Shown here piece after piece: positions 10,601-23,880 of a stretch of 64,000 nucleotides of DNA. Under the pieces are notes generated by a model. That model ran no database searches. It was not told the DNA's origin and saw only the letters and a list, made by a program, of their open reading frames with translations. Made by a program: the position numbers and the translations under genes. Source of the DNA: Rostratula benghalensis (taxonomy: Eukaryota > Chordata > Aves > Charadriiformes > Rostratulidae); NCBI GenBank assembly GCA_013399305.1, contig VXAI01000338.1:303068-367067 (forward strand). Direction: 5' to 3'. Positions within the stretch are counted from its first letter, which is position 1, and each line of letters begins with the position of its first letter.

Positions 10601-13600
10601 AATGACAAAACTAAAAACAGAAACTGTGAGCACACATGCACTACATACAGTAATAATACCACCTAGAACTCGTTACTTTTGCTATATTAACAGTTTCCAC
10701 TTCACAGCACAAAGTCAGGTAACAGTAGGCAGGTGAATGTATTTTTTATTTTACACATGGGGAGAACAGAACTTGAAATGGCAAAGTTGTGAAGTTCCAG
10801 AAGTCTAGGGTGATCCTGAGATCCCTCAACAGTCACACGGTGCTACATCTACCTATCCTTTCCCACCAACTCTGAAAGGCGAGCTGAGATGCTGACCCAC
10901 GAGAGATGTGCTCTTCAATTATGTAAAAGTGGACGCTAGGATGAAAAAGACTGACATATCTCCCCCTTTACCCCCAACTTTTGGTCGTGTTCCCAGGGAG
11001 TATTTCAAAGGCACTTACTCTTTTGAAACATACAGATTATGGGGCTAACACCCAACATAATATATATTTGTATAACCCAGTCAGTACTTGCTGCATTTCT
11101 TCACATCTACAGGATAATACTGAATGTGAGGTAACAGGGCGAAAGACAACGGATCAGGAAATCTTTGGAGAGACACAACATTCAAGGCAAAATGCAGGAG
11201 AGCTGCCATGGCTATCCTGCTCTCAGAGTTGTCTTAGGAAGCCCCAGTCTGTCACAAGAAGAATTATGACAGACATACATGCTAAGGACATAGCCAAATT
11301 TATCAAAATTAGGTTACTGACAACTGGTATGGGGTACAGCAACTTCAGGAGGGCCCAAATTAACACCTTGGGACTTATATAGTATATATCACAGTCGCCA
11401 AGTGTGTCTTGTAACAATTTTATTTCAGTGCCCCATATTAGTATAGGAAAGGAGCTAGATCCATACCTTCATTTCCATCAGAAGACTTTGGAGACTCCCT
11501 GAAGCACTGCCTGTCACTACATGCAGGAACAATATTAATGACCTTAAACTAGAGATGTCTCATTAGCTGTTCCATGATACACTTTCAGCCACCTCATTTC
11601 TTCTCCCTTGCCTTTTCAGGTCAATCCATCTGGCATTAAAGCAGAGATAAATCATCTCTGACATATTTTATGTAAGAAAAAGCTGATGATAGGCAATAGA
11701 TTTGCTGGTGAAGTTATGAGAATAACCCTATTTTACAGTAGCAGCTCGTCGAGACACAGCATGTTGGAATTACACTCCATGTTTCCTTTCCAATTAATGC
11801 CCTCGTCTGTGTGAACAATAAACTGTTCACCTTAAACTGTCCACCTTAGTAATGAATGTGTCCAAATATATGATACATTGCCAAGGAAATGTAGGCCTCA
11901 TTCAGATACCTGTTAATTTTAAAATACAGAAAAAATAGTTTTTCATTTCTATGATGCCTCTAAAATTGTCACAAATTGTATATATCCCTTTTCAGTTTCT
12001 AATAACTCATTACCCATCTCAGTTATCCTTCGATAACAGCAGGAAGAAACACTGCAGGTTCTATGAGGGACAGGCAAAACCATATTTTGAAGTAGTTTAA
12101 AATAAGAACAGTGCGCACAAGATTATATTTCTGATGGAAGTTAATTTCTTTTCTGCAGTCATAACACTTCCAAGTTGAAGTAGTTGCTTTAGGGATTATT
12201 ACAAAGCACATTTTTCTTTCCCTCACTATGACTAGTATTAATGAAAAAATAATTACCTGTGCTTCTGCAGTCAAGGCATGTCTGCAGCTGCAACAGCAAC
12301 TTTGCCACACCTATGCTTTTCACTTCCAAAACAAAAGAAAGCTAAAAAAGACATAACAATGGAAAAGAGCCATAGCTTTTAACACAAGTAAGATATCTTA
12401 GTGATTATAGTGTTGTTAGGTGTACCTATGCTATCTTGCTTGATATTGCCCTTTATATCGTGGCATCACACACAGCCATTATAAACAAACACTGCTTTCA
12501 GTCGATTATCATTTTAGTTGAGCATTAACAATTTGTGTCCAAGTTTTCAGGATGTGTGTCTACCATGGCATTTTTTTTTCGTTGTTCTTACTCTAACTTC
12601 AGCTGGAAAACTCAGCCACCCCATAAGAGATTAAGGAAATAGTGATTGCCTTATATCTATAAAGAACTCTGGCAACTTCATTTTGACTCTGGCCCTTTGC
12701 TTTTGGAAAGGAAGAGGGAAAGGAAGTTTGTGTGTGAGGCACAGGCACATGAAAATACGTTTGCATTTAGCCAGGTGTGAATTCTAAGGTTAGAAAATCT
12801 GATATTCCTATAAGCAACAAAAGGTTAACAGTGTAAATCTAAGATGTCAATTCCCCTACATGAGAACGATCCCCTTGCAACTTGCTTAATCGCATTGTAC
12901 CTGTGCTGCCCAAGCCCACCAGCTGAGCTTCATCCCCACACCAACCCTGTACCCAACCAGTGGCCCAACGGCACGTAAACACCACCATGGGAGTGAACAG
13001 ACTTGCTCTGGGCCAGGACCTTGAGAAAGTCAGCTGCTCAAGCTGCTGGATGAAGGTACCAGAAACAACACTGGGAAGCTTCGTTTTGTTTTCTTCCTAT
13101 GGTCCAGGGGAAAGCTGGACTGATTCTTCTGCTGCCTGCTGAGATATCATGGCACTGTCAATTCTCCAGGGACAGCTGGGCCCAGTGATTCCTCTCTGTG
13201 TCCTACCACAGGTTACCCAAATCACTTCACATGTTTCACAGAGAGAACACAGCCTGGATAACAGGAACTGATCCTTACATTTTATATTCAGCTTTGACAA
13301 CATTCAGTTTGGGCCAATTTTTTAAAGGGTTCTGGTTGCCAGTAAGAAAGTGTTCTATATTCGCATTGTATTTAAATCACAAAACTGTGCTAGGGAGAAC
13401 ACCGTCTTCTTTTTTTGAATAGGTGTGTACCTACTGAACCAACTTTCAATCCACTGTCCACAAACTGCAGCCTCTGAAATTATACTTGGCAGCAAGCAGC
13501 AGAACACGTGAAGGTGTAAGAGGTCGAAAGCCAGCCAGGAATTATGGACTTAATTGTTAACATGGCCTTATTAAAAAGAACCAGCTGACCATCAATTGCC

Positions 13601-14296
13601 AGTATCGGCTTTGAAGGTAATTAGCTGCCAATAAAAGCCAAGAACACAAAGGAGGAAATTTGAAGCGACTGATCAGGCTAAGCATAACCCAGGTCACAAG
13701 TGTAAATAAGAGGTTTAGGCCCTCAGGGCAATGGCATTACTCATAAATCCAAAATGAAAAAGTGCACTTATTGTGCAGCATGGTTATTGATGTGGTGCAG
13801 GTGTCATTTCTGTACCATGTGCAAACAAGAGTCAGTGCTCTTGTGGGTTTATTGCAAATCTGGGAGTAATACAACGTTCTACTGTGAAAGTTGTTTCATG
13901 GTGGTGTTGAAAACAGCTAACAAAGGCTGTAAAATAGAGACCTTAATTTTGAGTCAATCCCAGGTGTTGGTCAATTCAGGGTTTTTTTCTTTATTTATAT
14001 GGAACTTACTTGTAAAACTCTAAGTGGAACTGAAGTATGAATTCAACAACCAACAAAGTTCAGGATTTGATTTGCTTTATGTCTTGAAAATATTTAATGT
14101 GGTACTGCCATTGGAAAGCTATGCCCTATCAAGTGATTTGTCATCAACTGAACTTCCAAGGAAATAGGAACAGAATTCCCCAAAAGGACAAATAATTCAA
14201 GTTCCACCTTTTTGTAGGAAGACTAAAATTGCACCAAAAAACCCAGAAAAGCTAAAGAATGTGCATTTCTCCCATTAATGTCTTCGCAAAAGAAGG
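7684..14296. other. NPR3-TARS1 spacer, left part; no supported gene
   Basis: The first 500 bases are GC-rich flank of the NPR3 CpG island; the rest is AT-rich. There are a poly(A) tract at about 8272-8290 and a T-run at about 8930-8943. A 63-codon minus-strand frame at 9040-9231 looks somewhat coding-like but was not recognised and is discussed as a finding. A stretch around 13550-13720 is dense in homeodomain-like TAATTA and CAGCTG motifs and could be a conserved non-coding element. I see no exon of a known protein. Confidence 0.5.
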
Positions 14297-15087
14297 TCAC
14301 AGAATCACAAAATCACAGACTATCAGGGATTGGAAGGGACCTTGAAAGATTATCTAATCCAATCCCCCTGCCAGAGCAGGAACACCTAGATCAGGTCACA
14401 CAGGAACGTGTCCAGATGGGTTTTGAATGTCTCCAGAGAAGGAGACTCCACAACCTCTCTGGGCAACCCGTTCCAGTGCTCCGTCACCCTCACTGTGAAG
14501 AAGTTTTTCCTCATATTTAAGTGGAACCTCCTGTGTTCCAGCTTGCACCCATTGCCCCCTGTTCTATCATAGGCCGTCAGTGAGAAGAGCCTGGCTCCAT
14601 CCTCCTGACACTCACCCTTTACATATTCAGAAACATTAATGAGGTCACCCCTCAGTCTCCTCTTCTCCAAGCTAAAGAGACCCAGCTCCCTCAGCATTTC
14701 CTCATACGGGAGATGCTCCACTCCATTCATCATCTTTCTGGCTCTACACTGGACTCTCTCCAGCAGTTCCCTGTCCCTCTGGAACTGAGGGGCCCAGAAC
14801 TCGACACAGTATTCCAGATGGGGTCTCATCAGGGCAGACTAGAGGGGGAGGAGAACCTCTCTTCACCTACTGACCATAGCCCTTCTAATACACCCCAGGA
14901 TGCCATTGGCCACTTTGGCCACCAGGGCACAGTGCTGGCTCATGGTCATCCTGCTGTCTACCAGGACCCCCAGGTCCTTTTCCCCATCACTGCTCTCCAA
15001 CAGTACAGTTCCCAACTTGTACTGGTGCCTGCAGTTGTTCTTGCCCAGGTGTAGGACTCTACACTTGTCCTTATTAAACTTCATTAA
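14297..15087 (-). mobile_element. CR1 LINE, 5'-truncated copy
   Basis: In minus-strand sense this is the 3' part of a chicken-repeat-1 LINE. It covers the end of the reverse-transcriptase ORF2 and the 3' tail. Telling segments are [67 protein letters not shown] and [19 protein letters not shown]. The ORF is split into two frames (about 14386-14829 and 14863-15084), so it is dead. The 3' end carries the usual short ATTCTGTGA-like tail, seen on the plus strand as tcacagaatcacaaaatcac. It sits in the NPR3-TARS1 spacer. Confidence 0.93.
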
Positions 15088-16928
15088 ATTTCTCTCTTGT
15101 TTATGGGTCCACAGAACTGAAACTTTGAGAGCAGTGATGAATTAGGAGAAATTATTGCATTATACTTCAGATGAAACCTTGTCTAGCTCCTATTGCTAGG
15201 TGAAAAAGTATGTCTGTTTTATCTTTGCTCTAAAAATTCATAAACAACAGCAATTTACAGTGCACAGCAGGATTCATCTTGCCACTCTGTAAAAGAAAAG
15301 GGTCCAATATCCTGAAGAACTGGAAGCAGGTGCCTCCAGTAAATAAACTGTATCTCCACAGAAACGAGAGGCCAGTTCACCAGATTGCACTGACTTGATT
15401 TGAGCTCTACAAGGTTATGTCTCGGTAATGTCGAGTTTTTACAAGGCAAAAGTTATCTGTCCTTTCTCTTCCATAAAAAGCAAAGATTAAACTTCTTGTC
15501 ATGGCTGTACAAGGAGGAATGAAACTTCTTGACCACTGCCTGTTGCCCCAGACTACATGCATTATACGCAGCAAATTTACATTAGTGTCTTATAGCACTT
15601 ACATGGTTCCGCTGAAGGCTATGGAAGGGCATACTGATCATTAGTTGACAACAAAATCTTCAAGATAACTTTTGTTTCTATAAATAAGGATGGTTTTGGT
15701 TTTAATTTCAATTTAAACAAAGTATTCCCACACATTCTCTGTTTTTCCAAGTACTTCCAGAGACAAGAGAAATATTTATAAAGCAATTATTGAGTTCTTT
15801 CTAAAAGTGTAACCTTACAAGTACCCTTGACTAATGTCACTTCTCTCCAAAATGCGCCTTCTTCTTCCTAGGCTATGCTGGAAAATATTTACCTTCTTTA
15901 CACAATCAATTTCTATAGGTAATATCTGGGTTTAGATAATATCTGTGGTATAGACCTTCACGCTAACTATTAGAATAATTAGAAGGATAAATTATCTTGG
16001 TTTGGATCAAAGTGATGCTGTGATTTTCAGTTTTGTTTTTCACTCATATGTCTTAAAACAACAGCTGGTGGAAGGGAGACTAAATAATGTTTAAACAGAT
16101 ATCTGTGCAGATCTGCCACAGCTGCAAAATTTGCCCCTGGGATTTTACTAACGTAAATACTTTGAACACTTTCCTGAGTTCAGCTTGTCCTTTAGTGGTC
16201 ATCACTGAAGAGCACAGGACAATTCCCACAATTGTTCCTCATGTGCACTTGTCTCCATCAAAGAACCACATCAGAATTTGAAATAAGCAACAAGAGCTGA
16301 AATACAACCTTGTGGTACGCCTTACCAACACCATAGTGATCTTTGGAGAGCTCAGAACATTTCTGCTCAAGATTCAGTGACTCTAAAATAGGTACCCATA
16401 TTCCTTGCAGAAGAAATGTTAAGCATGTTGTCATAGTGTCCCACAAAAACTAAGTTGGGATCAGTCATCCCAGATCCACTGTAATTCAAAGGGCTGGATT
16501 GTGTCATGTGTAAGTGAATGGAACTTTTCACTTAATGTACCGAGTGACCATTTCATACATCAGTTAATATGGGTCAATTTGACCGAGAAAGGCAAGAAGT
16601 CAGCAAACACAATGGGCACAGGTGCACAGGTTCCCATTCCTGCAGGATGGCAGGGACTTGGCAGGGCAGAAGAGGTCACTTCTTCAGGCTGCCAGAAGTA
16701 GAGGAAGAGGCGACAGAGGTGTCCTTGTCCCTTCTGCAAGGAGAGAGTGGCCTTTTGGAAGTGTAACTTCATCTGCACACTGACAACAGGGACCTCTAGG
16801 AACTGGCATCTTCTTTGTGTGCAGTTTACCATGTATTTCCTAAGAGCCTACTTGTTCTTCCCTTTAGCTGTGTATTTTGCTTTTGCAAAATACTCATGCT
16901 TTTTGCATGAGTAAGTGCTTTTGTGACA

Positions 16929-16960
16929 TGCACGCACATGCACACACACACACACACACA
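16929..16960. repeat. (CA)n microsatellite
   Basis: A short run of CA dinucleotides, first interrupted and then about ten perfect units. This is an ordinary simple repeat likely to vary in length between individuals. Confidence 0.85.
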
Positions 16961-19900
16961 ATTTCTGCTTGAAAATGTTCAACTCATTCTCCTGTATATG
17001 CACTTGCAGACTAAGGTCAAAAGGACAGAAACATTCCTTATAGTTGTAAAAAAATTTGTCTTTAGCCCCAGCTGGCTGGCTGGGTCCTGCTGCTGGACTT
17101 TCCTGCCCTTCCAGATACTCCAGGGTAAATGCATGTGTGCTTGGTACTTACCCCCCTCCTGTCAGTATGATTGGAGTATAAAAGGTGTTTCTGTTAAACC
17201 AGGACTTTTGACAGAACAGGGTTATGGAGCATCTCCCCAAGAAGAAATTCCAAGAGACTGGAGGGGGTGGTGATTTCTGGTGTAGTGGATAAAACAGCTC
17301 CAGATGAGCTGCAGTAACAAATGTCCTATTCCAAACAAAATTCCTGTTCCCAGGCAGCTGCACCCAAGATGGCATATTCATCTCAGGTGGTACAGAGGAT
17401 AAAATAAACATGTATGTAGACAATATATTTTTTTACCATTTTTCCTTCTTCTCTGTGGTTTACCCTTGGTGCCAACATCAAACTGTACCGCTGTTCAAAA
17501 GGGCGCTTGACCCTATGATGTTTGTGACAGGAAAGCTTTGTGTACAGACCCAGCAGTGCAGGGTTGGGAAAGTGTGTGCTGCCTGTGAGAAACGATGCAG
17601 CGCTTTCCAGGTATGGGATAGTCATGTGCAGATAGAGCCGGAATTGTGACAAACAAGCAGGGAGACATCAGAGAGTCATGAGAGCAATGAGAGGTGCGGC
17701 CCAGCCATGGTAATAACAACTTCATTGAAACATTGAAAACAGTCTGTATCAGTGTAGGCTGCACTAGTTTACTGAACACTTGTGTGATTAGATGAAACTG
17801 GCATAAATGTTTGAGAAAAATATAATTAGCAAGCAGCTATCAGCCAGCCTGTGTTAAAACAGAAGGACATACCAAGGTGATTCTACCATGTTTTTGGTTC
17901 TTGTCCAAATCGTTGTTAGGTGAATGAAGGAGGAAAGATTAGATGTTAACAATCTGTGCACGTGTCAAGATAAAAGAGAGCTGACAGGGACTTTAACATT
18001 TAAAATCATCACAACAAACTGGGGAGGTAGTTTGAAGTCAAACAATCAATTTAATAATGTTCAGTGCTTTGCCCTTCAGGAAAGCGTAAAGAGCAGGAAG
18101 CAGAACAGAATAGCACTGCATCAAAGGTTCTGCTGGTCCTAAACAAGCCACGAACTGAAGGTGAGTGCCCAATACGGTGCTGTTGTATTAGCAGAAGTGC
18201 CTTATGTCAGGTCTGAGCAATAGCCCTCTCTGCTCTGCAGCAGGGCTCTGTTTGCTTTGAGCATTGCCCTTTTGAGAGAAACGCAGGCAAATTGGAGAGT
18301 TCAGAAGGGAAGAACCAGAGTCTGGAAGTGTGTTCCCCCTGAGACGGGTTCAAAAGTTAAGTTTGCTTAGTGTGGAAAAGAGAAGACTGAAAAGAAATGT
18401 TGTGGTCCCTCTGTATGGAGCAGATGTTTTAAAGATAGCCATCAGTTGTTTTTTTTCTTTTTTCTGTTCCACTGTTTCTATTGCCAAGATGTCCCATCCC
18501 ATTCTTCCAGGTAAACTCTGGATAAATAAAACTTTGTATCTCCCCTTGGAATAGCTTTTTCCTCTGATCAGCATCTAGCAATGCAGTCCCTCAGGAACCC
18601 ATCTTCTTGCAGCTGCTGCTAACTAAGGAGAGTATTCTGTCCTCTGCCTCTGCAGTTATAAAACCTTGAAATGATTTAGCAGTTTAGGATTATTTTTAGT
18701 AAGATTCCGAACTCTTCCACGTGAAAAGGACACAAAGGAAAAAAAGACTTTATGTAACTTGTCACAAGCGGTTTGACAAAATTCACAGTTAAGATGTCCT
18801 TGCTTTTGTCAGCTTTCATGTGTTTCTTTATCTGAAGCAATGTTATTGGATTGTGTCCATGAAGCATCATTAAAAGGGGATGTTAATCAGAAGATCATCA
18901 GAACATTTGAGTCATGGCTAAAAAGAGAAACTGAGCACATATTTTGCAAATAAAATAAAATTCACTGGAAATGTGCGAAATTAAGTCATAAATGCAATGA
19001 AAAATACAGTCAAAGGAAACAAACCCCTAGAATGCAACATCTGCTTTCCCTGTCTCATCTGCCATTTCCCCCAAAAAGTGTCAGACGGAGCACTTCCAGG
19101 AGAAGCTGCTGCAAGACTTTTTTGTCCTTTGCTCTATGGAGACAATTTCCAGTGCTACAGGGTGTGATGGGGATTGCCTGGATCAAGAAATTGGATTTGG
19201 AAAATTGGTGATTACGGACTGCACCAAATGAGTCACTCAGAAACGCATTTCTTGCTTTTAATTGCGTTATGTAGGAAATTTCTCCATGTGCCACATTGTG
19301 CCACGGTGAGGAGGAGTCTTCTCAAGCAGATGAAGGAAGAGTCTGGTCTCCGTAACATGCAAACCACTGCTTTTGCTGGTAAGAGTATCAGGAAGCATAT
19401 CTGAATCGGGCTAATTATTTTCTGTGCTAATTATTTTTTAAATTCCTTAACTTATTCAATTTAACATTTCATTGCGTAGGTATTATGTAAAAATATCTGT
19501 GATCTGCTGCTGCAAGCACAGAAAGAACTGGGGAAAAAAATCAATGGTATCTCCAGTGAAAAAAGATCTTCAGAAACTGGAATTCTATTATTACAAAAAT
19601 ATTTGAAATACACCACACTCTCAGACTTTAAGTTCTGAAAGACACACTAAAATGAACCATAACAGGGTTTTTTTGTTAGGGGAAAAATGTTACCAAAAAA
19701 GTGTTTTGGATACTGGAAAATTCCATATATGGGTGAAAAAAAGTTTTAGGTAGTAGAATAGCTTGGTGATGTTTAGTTATAGTTTAAATTTAGGTACAAA
19801 ACCCAAGGGTGTGTTCCAGAGCCAGAAGTCTGAGGAAAATGTATCAGTTCGGTTCAGTTCACTGTAATTGTTTAAGTTGTGACAGGGCAGTTAAGGAGAT

Positions 19901-21275
19901 CTGATTTTAATTTTTTCAGCTTATCACCCCTCCTCCTCTGTATATGAAATTGCTAACACTTTATTTGCCTTTTAAAATGACTGCTGCCTCACTGTTTTGT
20001 CTTGACCGAACCATAGGAAATGGAAGGCAGGAGCCCTGGATGCCCATGTCACAGCCTGGTCACAAGATCGAGAGAGGAGACCACAGAGGGAGTCACAGAT
20101 CCACACAGCGGCAGGCAGCACACCTTTTTCTGGTAGCCAAAAAAGATTTTAAATTAAAAACAAACAATGTTTTTATGTTTCTAAGTGCAAACCTTACTGG
20201 AAAATATGAGTAATCTGTTGTAATACTGGGAGATGGGGTGGGGTGGGGACTGGAGCAGTTTATCCTAAAGGCAAAGGTGTGGAAAAGTACCTTAATCCTA
20301 GACACATCCCTTGGGTTAATAATGTGTCCCCCGGAATGACATATATGAGCTCTGTGAAAAGAACACAGGAAAGATCCAAGTTCAACTGAATATACACACA
20401 CCTACTCATTTTCATGATGTGAGATAAAAAAATATTGTTGACTCAGCCACAAGTATAGTACAACCTTTTAGCCAAGTACAGTAGGGGTAAGTCTGAGATG
20501 CTGGGGAAATATGAGACAGGAGTTATTAGCACGTTTCTTGCAAAGAAGCAGAAAGCCAAATCTAGTTTTATTAGAGAAAAAAGTGGGATTCCAGCATCTC
20601 ACTTCCTTAAAAGGCCCAAGGATTCCTAGTAGGAGTCTGATGCTCATCCAACATCCAGGAGTAAACCCTGGTTTTAAGTTTCCTAGCCCATTCCCACTTA
20701 AATCAGGACTTTAGTTATATTCACAGGTATTTTACTTCAATGTCAATTTTCTTTGGGTTTTTATTTAACTTCACATGACGTTAAATGTCTGAATCTACAG
20801 TTCTAAGCTTGCTATACTGAAGCTCTAAAAAGTACTGCTTTCTTGTGTCAGGCCAGATGAAATTGATACAGCAGAAGAAGACATAAAAAGGTTTCAGTTT
20901 TCAAAGCTGAGATTCCAATATTTGTATGGGAGCTGATAGCTTTTTGCTTGGTGTGGGTTTATGGAAATCCATTAGGCCTCAAATTCAAATGGTACATTTT
21001 GAAACCTGGATGTAAATGGGTGGCTTTCCTACAATTTGATTTTCATATTCGTTGGGAGTTTGCAAAGTCAGGAATTACTCTACAGAGAACAGACTTGATT
21101 TAGTGTCCTCCAAACATAAGTAAACCCAGACACTTTACAGAAAGGTCAGTGCGGTATCACAAGTTAGGTGGGCTTCTCTAGAGCACCTGGTGCAAGTAAA
21201 TGGTGTAGATGCTACAGGTTGTGAAATCTTTTTCTTAAAATACCGGCTCTTTACCCATCCTCAGCTCCTTGTATG

Positions 21276-21410
21276 NNNNNNNNNNNNNNNNNNNNNNNNN
21301 NNNNNNNNNNNNNNNNNNNNNNNNNNNNNNNNNNNNNNNNNNNNNNNNNNNNNNNNNNNNNNNNNNNNNNNNNNNNNNNNNNNNNNNNNNNNNNNNNNNN
21401 NNNNNNNNNN
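21276..21410. other. Assembly gap (135 N)
   Basis: Run of N in the intergenic spacer. Nothing can be said about the missing sequence. Confidence 0.99.
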
Positions 21411-21811
21411 TTCAGCTTCCCTAAACAAAATGCAAGCCAAATGACATTGCAATTCCAATCAAACTTTCCAACCACATTTTTTCCAACAAACTTCAAATGA
21501 AGCAGAAACATTCATTCACACACTTGGTGACAATCATTAAAGCACACTGAAATCAGTTTGCACGGGCCTAGGGTCCGGTTGGGTTCAGTCACACATTTTT
21601 TTAATTGCGTTGCTTAAGAGCAAAGCCAGTAAAACTGTAATTTATTTTTGCGTTTTATGCTGTAAATCCTGTTAGCTGAAGCCAGGCGGTCTGCAGAATG
21701 AGCTCCTCACCCGCACAGCGTGTTTCGCTGCTGCCATCATCTGGCCAAAGAGGCGGTTCTCCCCATTTCCTTGGAAATGCTTAATCATTTTTTCTCATGA
21801 ACAGTATCAGC

Positions 21812-23086
21812 ATAGGATGCATATGGAGGACAGGGAGGTGATTCAGGACAGCCAGCATGGCTTTACCAGGGGCAGGTCCTGCCTGACTAACCTAGTGGCC
21901 TTCTACAATAGGGTGACTACAATAAGGGACGACCTATGGATGTGATCACCCTGGACCTCTGTAAGGGCTTTTGACACGGTCCCCCACAGCAGCCTGCTCA
22001 CCAAATTGGAGGGATGCAGATTTGATGGGTGGACTGTTCAGTGGATAAGGAACTGGCTGGATGGTTGCATCCAGAGGGTGGTACTCAATGGCTTGAGGTC
22101 CAGATGGAGAGCAGTGACAAGTGATGTCCCGCAAGGGTCTGTGCTGGGACCGGTACTGTTTAACATTTTTATCAAGGATATTGATAGAGAGATTGAGTCC
22201 ACCATCAGCAAGTTTGCTGATGACACCAGGCTGTGAGGCCTTGTCAATACACCAGAGGGATGGGATGTCATCCAGAGGGACCTGAACAAGATGGAGAGGT
22301 GGGCTCAGGTGAACCTCATGAGGTTCAACAAGAGCAAGTGCAGGGTTCTGCACCTGGGCTGGAACAATCCTCATTATCAATACAGAGTAGTAGAGGAGGT
22401 ATTAGAAAGCAGCCCTGAGATAAAGGACTTGGGGGTGCTGGTGGATGAGAAGCTGGACATGAGCAGGCAGTGTGTACTTGCAGCCCAGAAGGCCAATCAC
22501 ATCCTGGGCTGCATCAAAAGACGTGCTGCCAGCAGGTCCAGAGAAGTGATCCTGCCACTTTACTCTGCTCTGGTGAGACCTCACCTGGAGTACTGTGTGC
22601 AGGTCTGGAGCCCTCAATATAAGAAGGACATGGACCTGATGGAGCGGGTCCAGAGGAGGGCCACAAGGTGTTGAAGCACCTCTGCTACAAGGACAGGCTG
22701 AGGGAGCTGGGGTTGTTCAGCCTGGAGAAGAGGAAGTTCCAGGGAGACCTAATAGCAACCTTCCAGTACCTGAAAGGGTCCTACAGGAAGGCTGGGGTGG
22801 GTCTGTTTACAAAGGCCTGCAGTGAAAGGACAAGGGGCAATGGCTTCAAGCTGGAGAAGAGCAGATTTAGACTGAATATTAGGACTAAGTTCTTTGCTCT
22901 GAGGGTGGTTGAACACTGGAACAGGTTGCCCAGGGAGGTGGTGGAGGTCCCTTCCCTGGAGCTATTCAAGGTGAGGCTTAACAAGGCCCTGGGCAACCTG
23001 GTCTGGTTGGGGGTGTCCCTGCTGACTGTGGGGAGGTCAGACTAGGTGACCCTAGAGGTCCCTTCCGACCTGGACCATTCTATGAT
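21812..23086 (+). mobile_element. CR1 LINE, long 3' fragment
   Basis: The plus strand encodes much of the C-terminal half of CR1 ORF2. Segments include [24 protein letters not shown] coding near 21940-22000, [42 protein letters not shown] (the reverse-transcriptase active-site region), [47 protein letters not shown] and VVEHWNRLPREVVEVPSLE. The reading frame is broken (stop after ADDTRL at about 22236, frame change near 22670), so it is inactive. The 3' end is near 23086 (ccattctatgattttg). A second CR1 in opposite orientation begins about 250 bp further on. Confidence 0.95.
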
Positions 23087-23339
23087 TTTGTTCATTTGAG
23101 GGTTAGATAATTTACCTACAAGTTTTGCAATGTAGTGTCTCTTAGCCAGTTGCAATTCATCCATACAAAAAGATTTTACAATTTATTGCCAATCTAAAAA
23201 TCAGTATTTAAAAAACAATACTCTGTACTGCTAAGCATTGTGTTGCTACACAGCATCTTATATGTATTATTAACTAGAGCTGTTTAAGAAATGTTTTACC
23301 AATATTTATACTGCTTATAATTTAGTTTTAGACAGCAAA

Positions 23340-23880
23340 TCATAGAATCATAGAACTGTGGTTTGGGTTGGAAGGGACCTTAAAGATCACCCAGTTCCAA
23401 CCCCCCTGCCATGGGCAGGGACACCTCCCACTAGAGGAGGTTGCTCAAATCCCTATCCAGACTGGTCTTGAACACATCCAGGGATGGGGCATCCACACCT
23501 TCTGGGCAACCTATTCCAGTGTCTCACTACCCTTACAGGAAAAAAACAAAACATTATTCTTAACATCTCATGCAAATCTTTTAGTTTAAAACCATTATTC
23601 CTCATCTTATCGCTATACTCCCTGATAAAGAGTCCCTCTCCATCTTTCACAGGACACAATCTGATACTGGAAAGTTACTATAAGGTTGCCCTGGTGCCTT
23701 CTCCAGGCTGAACAACCTCAACTCTTTCAGCCCGTCCTCATAGCAGAGGTACTCCAGCCCTCTGAACATCTTTGTGGCCCTCCTCTGGACCTCTTCCAAC
23801 CGGTCCCTGGTCCTTGTGCTCAACTACTCACTACTCCAGTTGGGGTCTCTCAAGAGCAGAGTAGAGGGGGAGAATCTCCT
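23340..23880 (-). mobile_element. CR1 LINE, 3' fragment
   Basis: The plus strand starts with the reverse-complemented CR1 tail (atcatagaatcatagaact) followed by the common CR1 segment ggttggaagggacctta. The minus strand retains VRVVRHWNRLPRRC and further 3' ORF2 coding. It lies tail-to-tail with the copy at 21812-23086. Confidence 0.9.

Larger units (their letters stand above)
15088..21811. other. NPR3-TARS1 spacer, middle part; no supported gene
   Basis: AT-rich sequence without recognisable exons or complete repeats. It holds a short (CA)n tract at about 16929-16960 and a small perfect palindrome at 16891-16913. All open frames are short and overlap each other on both strands without family resemblance. 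A run of N interrupts it at 21276-21410. Confidence 0.5.

Noticed and set aside
14278..15145. Plus-strand open frames over the CR1 at 14.3-15.1 kb
   Set aside because: Antisense of the CR1 ORF2 remnant. The minus strand carries the recognisable reverse-transcriptase end.
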